Shown piece by piece: positions 7,760 through 14,939 of a stretch of 24,035 bases of DNA. This stretch comes from CAZPDM01 sp964585305 (lineage in GTDB: Bacteria; Planctomycetota; Uabimicrobiia; Uabimicrobiales; JABWCH01): assembly GCA_964585305.1 (NCBI GenBank), contig CAZPDM010000069.1:1-24035 (forward strand), in the 5' to 3' direction. Position 1 is the stretch's first letter. Each line of letters starts with the position of its first letter. A program made the translations under genes and the position numbers. The notes under the pieces were generated by a model that saw only the letters and a list, made by a program, of their open reading frames with translations, was not told where the DNA came from and searched no databases.

Positions 7760-10700
7760 GTGCCTACTGCCAAAGACATCCATTTTGCAAAAAAAATGTT
7801 GGCCAAAAAAATAATTGGCAGTCTGGATATGCAAAAATATCTAGATGAATTAGATGATTTACAGAAATCTGGTAAAGAAATTGATTTACAAACTTTCCTT
7901 TTAGAACGAAAAAAAATTCGGCCGCAGGATGTGCAGGCAGCAGAAACTTCACGTACCCGTTTGGTTCATTGTAATAGATGTAAAGCAATTTATCATGCTA
8001 AAGATGAAGATGTGGGGACAAAGTTTAAGTGCAAAACATGCGGAAGTATTGTTGTAGTTCCTCGTCCAGGTCAAACTCAAACTATTTCGATTAAAGATCT
8101 TCCTATTTTATCTGAACAAACTAAATCAAATATGCGTCGTGCAACATTAGCCCGCAAAAAACAACCACAAGTTGATTCGGATTCAGAAGAAGAAGTTGTC
8201 TCTATACTTGATTTAGATCAAATGCTTCATTCTCAACAATCTTCTCAATCCTCTCAACAAGGAGAGCTAAAATCCTTAGGTCAAACTCAAGCCATTTCAA
8301 GAAATGCTGTACATACAAATCCAAAAGAAACACAGTCCTTACGTCGCAGTGATATTCATCAAGCTTCCTCAAATAACCAAAAACTTAACCAAAATGGACA
8401 ACAATCAACAAAATTGTCCCCAAAAATAAATGCAAATCCAAACGAAACAAAAGTAAATAAAACAGAAATTCAAAACTTGGGACAAACACGTGCGATCTCA
8501 AGATCAAGTATAAATCCGAATGAAACGAAAACATTCTCAAAAGAAGAAATGCAAGCCCTAAGTCAAACACGGGCAACTCCAAAAACTGCTGAACCATCTA
8601 AAACTAAAACAGGTGTTATGCTTAAGTCTTCTGCCACATCCTCTCAGGCAAAAGAAACATCATCAAAAGTGAAAACAGGCGCAATTCCTCTCGTTAAACC
8701 AACTAAAGATTCAACACCTACTGAAACTCCTGAGCCGCCTAAAAAAGGTCTTCGCATGGTAACATCAAAATTGATGCAAATTATGCGTAAAGGACAAACT
8801 CTCTCTTTTAAAAAACCTGTTATTTCTGAAGATACTCAACAAATTCCTTTAGATACTAACCCATCAGAACCTGAACAACCAAAATCTAACCAACCAAAAA
8901 CTAGTCGTGGAATTACTAAAGCATTTCGATTAGATTCTCAGGAAAAAAAGAGTTCAGAACCTTCAACTTCCAAAAATAATAAAGATTCAGCAAACTCTGA
9001 TTTTATTTTAGAAGAAGAAAATGATATGTCGCCATTATTGTTACCAGAAGAAATGAGTGAAGAGGAACAAAAGAAAATACAACAGTTAATGGCTTCAAAG
9101 ACTTCTGGAACAGAAAATACTGAAGAAGGCGGACAATTATTAGAACCAGATCTTACTCCTGAATCATTACCAATGAGTGAAGAGGAAGAGAAAAAAATAC
9201 AACAATTTTTAGCTTCAGAATCGAATAATTCACAATCTTCTTCAGAAGCTCCATTATTAGAACCAGAGGCTCCATTATTAGAACCAGAGGCTCCATTATT
9301 AGAACCAGAGGCCCCATTATTAGAACCAGAGGCCCCTGAATCATTACCAATAAGTGAAGAAGAAGAAAGAAAAATAGAACAATTATTATCACAAGAATCT
9401 GCCGAAGAGGTAAAAGAATCAGAGACAAAAGAAGAATCTAAGCAAAATAAATCAGAAGAAGATAAAATTAAAGAGGAAGATAAACCTAAAGAAGATAAAG
9501 AAGGCGAAGATGCTGCGAAAAAAATATATGAAGATGAATCATTTTTTATTCCTCAGGCTGAGCCTTTAGAACCCTTACCTCCATTAGAAGAATCTTCAAA
9601 TACATCTGAATCTGCAACAACAGAAAATACATCTGAGAACATAAATCCTCAGACACAAGAATCCTCTAGTATTACTATCTCAGCAGATGAACAACCTACA
9701 GCACAATCCGGCGAAAGCGCAGGATTTACTATNNNNNNNNNNNNNNNNNNNNNNNNNNNNNNNNNNNNNNNNNNNNNNNNNNNNNNNNNNNNNNNNNNNN
9801 NNNNNNNNNNNNNNNNNNNNNNNNNNNNNNNNTACAGCACAATCAAATGAAAGTGTAGGATTTACTATCTCAGCAGATGAACAACCTACAGCACAATCAG
9901 ACGAAAATGCAGGCTTCACTATTTCAGCAGACGAACAACCTACAACACAATCAGACGAAAGCAACGGATTTACTATTTCAGCAGATGATTCTACTCAATC
10001 TAGTGAAAACGTAGGCTTTACTATTACAGCAAATGATTCAGCAATTGTATCCAAGCCTCAGACATCTGCAATGCCAGTTGTATCCAAACCAGTAGCAATT
10101 TCGCAATCCCATCCTGAAACTGAAGGAGAAGCGAATAGTCTCCTTGATCAGATTTTATCTGCAAGGAATAAACACTTAGAAGAAAATGAAAAATCTTCTT
10201 TAACTGAACAAACTCTTAAACCTAAAGTTTACAAAGCATTAGCTGAAACTGCAAGAGTAGTCAAACCTTTATCAGGTTTTAATCCTTCTCCAGAAATCTT
10301 ACCTTTCGAATCACGAAATTCTCAAAAAGGTAGTAGTGATTTTCTTCTCAGAACTTCTATTTTGCCAACTTCTCAAGAAAAACCTCCATCTTTAGACTCT
10401 TTAGAAATCTCTCAGATTATGCCAGATGTTTCTCCATCTTCTTCAGATTCATTAGAAGTTTCTCAACCTTTATCAGATATTTTACCATCACCTAAAGAAA
10501 TTCGTAAAAAATCAATATTTCGTCGTACAAACGAAAGCCCTTTTAAATTACCTTCAAAATCTCGTAAAGTTATGGATTTTGAAACTACAATGGATTTAAC
10601 TTCATTGTTAGGTGTTAAAAAGAAGAAAGAAGAAGAAAGGCAAAAAGATTTAGAAGAAACAATAGATTTATTAGGGTTAGTTGTTAATAAAAATTTACCT

Positions 10701-11432
10701 TCTGAAGATTCCGATTTAGATAGTAAGCCAATTGTTCCTTCTTTTCGTAAAAAAACAACTTCATTTAGTAAAGCATCCATCCCTTCTTTTACCACACCCT
10801 CACATAAATTTACTTCTGAATATTTAACTCAAGCTCTTCCCATTGGAGAATCAACTATTTCTTTGCCTATTTCTGATGAAAAAAAAGATTCTTCTAAAAG
10901 TTCTGAACAAGAATCTACCGTTTCTCCTACGGATATGAAATCGGCTTCCTTAGCATTGGAACAAAGCGGTCTTGCTGCTGCTTCTGCTGCTGTTGCAAAA
11001 GAAAGCATTTCAACAGAAACTCAAGAGCAAATTTCTCAACATAAGGCCAAAGAAATTCCTTCAGAACCCAAAGATGCTCCACAAATTCTTATTCGTATGT
11101 CCTTAGACTTACTTAATTTTTTAGAAAAAAACGCTTCATCCGATGAAGATATGCGATGGTGGAATTGGCAGGGAGATGAAATTACAGATGATCTCGATGC
11201 TGTTGAAGAAGATCAAAAACAAAAGGAAGTACAATATTTAAAACCAGAAGAAGAATCTGTTTTTGAAAAATGGCTAAGTAATATGACTCCTAAAACTGCA
11301 AATGGAAAAGAAGAACCAGAAAAAGAAACAAAAGAATCTAAATCAGAATCCAAAGATTCTAAACCCGAATCTAAATCTAAATTTGTCAGTTCTCGTGGAG
11401 CGGAAAAAAAGAGATACGAAATCATGGAATAA
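7760..11432 (+). CDS. Very large disordered protein with N-terminal helical module and zinc ribbon, interrupted by an assembly gap
   Basis: Function unknown. The GTG start has an AAGGAG ribosome binding site 8 nt upstream. Residues 1-65 are a helical module; LQTFLLERKKIRPQDVQAA resembles units in the C-terminus of the kinase at 12189-13742. A zinc ribbon follows (Cys71, Cys74, Cys91, Cys94; VGTKFKCKTCGSIVVVP), of a type common beside planctomycete signalling proteins. Almost all the rest is Ser/Thr/Gln/Glu-rich and probably disordered. It has four QT-x-x-[IA]-[ST/S]-like motifs (8069-8581), three SEEE-x-[KR]KI modules (about 9054-9393), four APLLEPE repeats, an 18-residue tandem repeat around the gap, and two ET-x-DL segments (10576-10680). 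There is no signal peptide or membrane segment. The two sides of the gap are in different frames only because 100 N is a placeholder; a gap of 18+54n bases restores one frame and gives 1196+18n aa. It is convergent with the kinase operon. Confidence 0.88.
8069..8581 (+). repeat. Four dispersed GQTQ-IS-like motifs in the disordered protein
   Basis: GQTQTIS (8069-8089), GQTQAIS (8279-8299), GQTRAIS (8480-8500) and SQTRATP (8561-8581) recur within a longer, degenerate unit carrying NPKET/NPNET downstream. The conserved Thr and Ser make them candidate phosphorylation or pThr-recognition sites; that is inference. Confidence 0.6.
9248..9331 (+). repeat. Four tandem 21-bp repeats encoding APLLEPE
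   Basis: Four head-to-tail 21-bp units at 9248, 9269, 9290 and 9311 encode APLLEPE. They are almost identical in DNA (the fourth begins GCC rather than GCT), and a fifth unit begins but breaks off (AP then ESLP). The near-identity of silent positions points to recent slippage. Confidence 0.95.
9674..10019 (+). repeat. 54-bp tandem repeat (18 aa) spanning the assembly gap
   Basis: Units of 54 bp encode TISADEQPTAQSDENAGF-like peptides. One complete copy lies before the gap (9674-9727), another starts at 9728, a partial copy ends at 9863, complete copies follow at 9864-9917 and 9918-9971, and a decayed 48-bp copy spans 9972-10019. The true copy number is hidden by the gap. Confidence 0.93.
9733..9832. 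other. Assembly gap of 100 N
   Basis: Exactly 100 N, a conventional placeholder length, placed inside the 54-bp repeat. From the repeat phase on each side the missing length should be 18, 72, 126... bases. All of these are multiples of 3 and keep the reading frame, whereas 100 does not. Confidence 0.95.
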
Positions 11433-11486
11433 AAACTAGAATCTACATTAAAAAAAATTGACCTGCCTATTTTTTTATAACATTTT

Positions 11487-11535
11487 AACGAGAAAACCAC
11501 GAAATTAAAAACTTCGTGGTTTTCTCGTTTTTATT
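11487..11535. terminator. Strong terminator between convergent genes
   Basis: AACGAGAAAACCACGAA (11487-11503) pairs perfectly over 17 bp with 11513-11529 around a 9-nt loop. It is followed by a T-rich run on the plus strand, with A-rich sequence on the other side also giving some T on the minus strand. It ends the large disordered protein gene and possibly also the kinase operon from the other side. Confidence 0.92.
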
Positions 11536-11582
11536 GTTTTTGTATAATAAAGTCAGATGAATGAAATCCAAAATATTTTTGA

Positions 11583-12125
11583 TTAAGGATTTTCCTCTAT
11601 TTCTGACATAGGAAGAATTCCAGGACCGCGATGATCTTGGTATTTTTTTCCTTGTCCTGCTCCAGGTGGTAAAGGTAATTGAAGAGGATTTGATAAACGT
11701 TGATCTTGGTAGCGTTTCCCTCCTCCACCTGTAGCATTCTCAATGCCTTTAAATCCTGGGCCTAGACGATGATCTTGATATTTTGAACGATTAGGTTTAT
11801 TAGATGGGGATGTTTTATTGGGCGTTGTCGTTGTTGGCGAAGGAGATAATTTAAATTGTGGCATGCTGGCAGGATTAAATAACATTCGTGTATTGCCAGT
11901 AGGTGTATTATTAGATTGCAAAGGATTGGAGGCTATTTTTGTAGGCAATATTTTTGTTGTAGGTCGATTTATAGATGATAGAGGCATGAGAGGTTTAAGA
12001 GGTCTTATCCCTGTATTGGGTTGAAGTGAAGAATTTTGAGATTGGTCTGTTTGTTGATTTTGAGGCATAGAAAATTGAAATTTTTTTATAGGTGTTTCGT
12101 TCGTATCAGATGAATTTGACTCCAT
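11583..12125 (-). CDS. Small disordered protein with three KYQDHR-like motifs, downstream of the kinase gene
   Basis: I do not recognise this 180-aa protein. It is rich in Pro, Ser, Thr, Asn and Gln with almost no hydrophobic core, so it is probably disordered. Its C-terminal third has KYQDHR (115-120), RYQDQR (138-143) and KYQDHR (161-166), spaced exactly 23 residues apart and separated by Gly/Pro-rich linkers (GPGFKG, ATGGGGK, PPGAGQGK). Each motif is preceded by a basic or Ser residue. There is no signal peptide. It starts 63 bp after the stop of the Ser/Thr kinase gene on the same strand, so the two are likely co-transcribed. An AAGGA lies upstream of the ATG at a long spacing. A kinase substrate or scaffold role is inference; the reading frame is supported by the regular motif spacing. 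Confidence 0.72.
   Translation of the reverse strand: MESNSSDTNETPIKKFQFSMPQNQQTDQSQNSSLQPNTGIRPLKPLMPLSSINRPTTKILPTKIASNPLQSNNTPTGNTRMLFNPASMPQFKLSPSPTTTTPNKTSPSNKPNRSKYQDHRLGPGFKGIENATGGGGKRYQDQRLSNPLQLPLPPGAGQGKKYQDHRGPGILPMSEIEENP
11628..11786 (-). repeat. Three KYQDHR-like motifs at a 23-residue period
   Basis: The motifs lie at 11766-11786, 11697-11717 and 11628-11648 (minus strand, each with its preceding residue). Start-to-start spacing is 69 bp each time. The linkers differ, so the motif itself and its spacing appear to be under selection. Confidence 0.85.
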
Positions 12126-12188
12126 AATGTTTGAGTTTTCCTTAAAATAAGGAATTCTGTCTCCAAATGAAGTTAGTTTGCCAGTTCA

Positions 12189-13742
12189 TTAAGATGCAGA
12201 TATTTTTATTTCATCAAGATACACATTGGTAGGTTTATTAGTAAGAGTACTGCGACGTACTGCTCGTAAAACTGCGTTAAATGCTTCTGGAAGAAGAAAA
12301 CTTTTTTCAATAATAATTGTACCAATATCGCGATATTTTCCCATGACAATATTATTAGAGTAAATACGAGAGCATTTTTCTGCCTGAGGTTTGGAGATAA
12401 GATTGTATTCCATTGCAGTTTTTAGAATTGATTTTCCTTCTTCACCAAATATGGCATGTTTGACTGCAGCAGCAATTTTTTCTCTTTTTTCGGAATTGAT
12501 TATATTTTTAGCGCAAAGAGTTGCAGCAATGCCTTTTTTTTGCTCTTTTTTCATTCGCATTGCTTCTGCTTGTTCATCTGGTTCTAAAAAATTGTTACTT
12601 GCACATACTTTAAGAAAAATATCGTCTCCACGGTCTAACATAAATTGTAATTTGGTTTTATCTAAAGCTGCTTTTTGTTGGGGTGATAGGAGTTTCATTT
12701 CTACCATCACTTCAGTCATATCTAAAGGCATTCCTAGCATAATAAGCATTTCTTGACGACGTAAGCATTCTTCGACTTGTTCATGTGTAACCAGTCTATT
12801 ATGCAAGGCTATTTGGGTAACAAGTACATCTGTTTCGCTAGGTATTATACATTCTGCAAATTTTTGTAATTTAATTTTTGATTGTGGGACATTTCCGCTA
12901 AGTTGTGCAGTTGTAATTTCTCGTTTTTTGATTCGATAAAGATCTTGTAATACTTCCCCAAAATTTTGGTAACGTTTATTTCGATCTTTTTCCATCATTT
13001 TTGCTACAACAGCACAAGTTGCATCAGAAACTTTAGGATTGCGATCTTGGATAGGAATTGGTTCTTCTCCACTTAATGCCTTCATTACAACAAAAGGATC
13101 TTGTCCTTCAAATGGTGGAGATCCTGTTAAAAGATGATACGTCGTTGATCCTAAGCTAAAAATATCACTGCGAGTGTCTAGTTTTTCTTCCCCGTTAGCT
13201 TGTTCTGGGGACATATAATGAGGCGTTCCTAGAACAGTACCTAACATAGTTAATCGATTAGTATTTTCATCATCAGTAGATTTTGCAAGTCCCATATCAC
13301 ATAGTTTAGCTTTTCCATCGTAAGTAATCATTATGTTATCTGGTTTAATATCACGATGAATAATGCCAAATTGGGCAGCATATTCTAATGCCTTGCAAAT
13401 TTGAATGACAATTTCTAAAACACGTAGTTCATCATACGGTCCGCGTGATAGTAATTCTTTTTTGGCGGTAACACCATCTACGAATTCCATCACATAATAA
13501 CTACGACCTTTAAACTCTCCAGAACTAAAAGCAGCAACTAAATTAGGATGTTTTAGTTTAGTAGTTTGTTGAACTTCTCGTTTAAAACGCTCTACTGCCC
13601 TAGGTTCTTTACATAATTCTTCGGAGAGGATTTTAATCGCAACAAGCTCATTGGTTTTGGGATTTCTTCCTTTAAAAACATCTCCCATAGCACCACTACC
13701 GAGCTTTTCAATAACTTCATACTCTCCAATTGTGTATCCCAT
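12189..13742 (-). CDS. Soluble Hanks-type Ser/Thr protein kinase with helical C-terminal modules
   Basis: Ser/Thr kinase of the PknB type, 517 aa. The kinase domain (about 8-275) has the glycine loop LGSGAMGDVFKG, Lys37 (VAIKIL), Glu56 in helix C, the catalytic loop HRDIKPDN (Asp131), DMG in place of DFG (Asp149), and GTPHYMSPEQ with SPE in place of APE. All catalytic residues are present, so it should be active. No membrane segment follows, unlike classical PknB. Residues 305-500 are instead repeated helical units (HNRLVTHEQVEECLRRQ, MVEMKLLSPQQKAALDK, CASNNFLEPDEQAEAM, AMEYNLISKPQAEKC), reminiscent of GspE/MshE N-terminal domains and seen in planctomycete kinases. A GGGGAGGA ribosome binding site lies upstream. 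It is the first gene of a probable two-gene operon and divergent from the sigma factor gene. Confidence 0.95.
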   Translation of the reverse strand: MGYTIGEYEVIEKLGSGAMGDVFKGRNPKTNELVAIKILSEELCKEPRAVERFKREVQQTTKLKHPNLVAAFSSGEFKGRSYYVMEFVDGVTAKKELLSRGPYDELRVLEIVIQICKALEYAAQFGIIHRDIKPDNIMITYDGKAKLCDMGLAKSTDDENTNRLTMLGTVLGTPHYMSPEQANGEEKLDTRSDIFSLGSTTYHLLTGSPPFEGQDPFVVMKALSGEEPIPIQDRNPKVSDATCAVVAKMMEKDRNKRYQNFGEVLQDLYRIKKREITTAQLSGNVPQSKIKLQKFAECIIPSETDVLVTQIALHNRLVTHEQVEECLRRQEMLIMLGMPLDMTEVMVEMKLLSPQQKAALDKTKLQFMLDRGDDIFLKVCASNNFLEPDEQAEAMRMKKEQKKGIAATLCAKNIINSEKREKIAAAVKHAIFGEEGKSILKTAMEYNLISKPQAEKCSRIYSNNIVMGKYRDIGTIIIEKSFLLPEAFNAVLRAVRRSTLTNKPTNVYLDEIKISAS

Positions 13743-14191
13743 AAAACATTCCTCCCCGCTTGGAGTATGGGGTAATAGAAAAATTATTTAAATTTTTCCC
13801 TAAATTTTAAATGATAATTAACTTACTTAAAAAAATTCCAAATATAAAAGTTGAATCTTAGAAGTGGAATTTTTTATCTTAAAAAAAATCTATAGAAAAT
13901 AGATAATTTAATGTTAAGTTTAATTCTAGCTTGTTTTAAATAAAATATTTTTAAAACAACAGTTATATTTATTCTATTTTATAGATGCTATCAAAAAAGA
14001 TTCTAACTGGCAAGAAAAAAATATAAAAATCCCAAAAAATATCATCTTTTTCTATTCAACCTTTTTTTTAACTATTTTTTATGTTAGAATTATTTCTTTA
14101 ATTTATTAAGAAAACTTGAATATATTTATATTTATATTGTCTATCTTTTTTAAAGATAGTGATATTTTTAACTCCTCTGCAGGAGTTCTGC
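13743..14191. promoter_or_regulatory. 449-bp AT-rich divergent regulatory region
   Basis: No gene seen. This region must carry promoters for the kinase operon (leftward) and the sigma operon (rightward). It contains an 11-bp inverted repeat, AAAAAATTCCA ending at 13840 and TGGAATTTTTT at 13865-13875, with a 24-nt spacer. It also contains the two leader hairpins at 14141-14187. No promoter stands out from the AT background. Confidence 0.55.
14141..14187 (+). promoter_or_regulatory. Tandem leader hairpins; the second buries the sigma gene's Shine-Dalgarno
   Basis: First hairpin: CTATCTTT (14141-14148), loop TTT, AAAGATAG (14152-14159). Second hairpin: AACTCCT (14170-14176), loop CTGC, AGGAGTT (14181-14187). 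The second contains AGGAG, the only good ribosome binding site for the ATG at 14192 (6 nt away). A 7-bp perfect stem closing on the site suggests translational control. The pairing is seen; the regulation is inference. Confidence 0.6.
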
Positions 14192-14926
14192 ATGACACAT
14201 CAAGATTCCAAATTTTCTCTGGATAATGTTCCTACTCCGCCACCTCCTATTACAAATAGAATATCTTTAGAGGTTGCAAATTCCTCTCAGGAGGAAAATA
14301 TTTATCCAAAGACTGCCGCAGATTTAGATGCTATTTTAGTACAAAAAAGTTGTGAAGGAGATCAACAAGCCTTTACATGTTTATTTAATCGTTATCGTAA
14401 TAAGATTTTTCGTACCATTTATCTTATGGTTCATAATACTGAAGATACGTGGGATTTGCTTCAAGATTCATTTATGAAAGCCTATAAATCATTACGAAAT
14501 TTAAAAAAGCAGCAAACTTTTTATAGTTGGCTTATTTCAATTGCTGTTAATACTACAATAAATCATATAAATAAAAGGGAAAAGCTTCAAAAAATTCAAG
14601 AAATTTTGCGATTGGAATGGCGAAAACGTTCACAATCATCTATTCATCACAATTTAGAAAAAGATGAATGTCGGAGAATGTTACAAAAAATTATCGCTCA
14701 AATCCCTATCAAACAAAGGAGTGTATTAATTTTAAGTGAAATTGAGGGGTACAAGTATAAAGAAATTTCTGAAATCCTAAATTGTCCGATTGGTACAGTA
14801 ATGTCTCGGCTATTTTATGCACGAAATTTTATTCGAGAACAATTAGGCCCTTCCTTCCAAATTGAGGATATGCCTTCTCAAGATATCTTAGAAACAACAA
14901 ATAGTATGGAAGAAGAATGGGATTAG
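14192..14926 (+). CDS. ECF-type RNA polymerase sigma factor
   Basis: Sigma-70 family, extracytoplasmic-function group, 244 aa from the ATG at 14192. That start has AGGAG 6 nt upstream; the GTG at 14159 would place the hairpin inside the gene. The first 45 residues are a Pro/Ser/Thr-rich extension. Region 2 follows (CEGDQQAFTCLFNRYRNKIF ... DLLQDSFMKAYKSL), then FYSWLISIAVNTTINHI. Region 4 (IPIKQRSVLILSEIEGYKYK, then ISEILNCPIGTVMSRLFYAR) forms the helix-turn-helix that reads the -35 element. The C-terminus is a short acidic tail (SMEEEWD). The anti-sigma gene begins 13 bp after the stop, so the pair forms an operon. By analogy with such pairs it probably transcribes its own operon, but no clear autoregulatory promoter was found. 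Confidence 0.94.
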   Translation: MTHQDSKFSLDNVPTPPPPITNRISLEVANSSQEENIYPKTAADLDAILVQKSCEGDQQAFTCLFNRYRNKIFRTIYLMVHNTEDTWDLLQDSFMKAYKSLRNLKKQQTFYSWLISIAVNTTINHINKREKLQKIQEILRLEWRKRSQSSIHHNLEKDECRRMLQKIIAQIPIKQRSVLILSEIEGYKYKEISEILNCPIGTVMSRLFYARNFIREQLGPSFQIEDMPSQDILETTNSMEEEWD

Positions 14927-14939
14927 AAGAGGATGAATT

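Noticed and set aside
7680..7780. Possible extra small gene between the pseudopilin and the large protein.
   Set aside because: No open frame with a ribosome binding site; the AAGGAG at 7746-7751 clearly serves the GTG at 7760.
9687..9850. A separate plus-strand gene starting at 9687 or a frameshift at the gap.
   Set aside because: The frame change is an artefact of the 100-N placeholder; the same 18-aa repeat continues on both sides.
9649..9964. Minus-strand open frames through the 54-bp repeat and gap.
   Set aside because: They are shadows of the repeat on the opposite strand, contain the N run, and lack a ribosome binding site.
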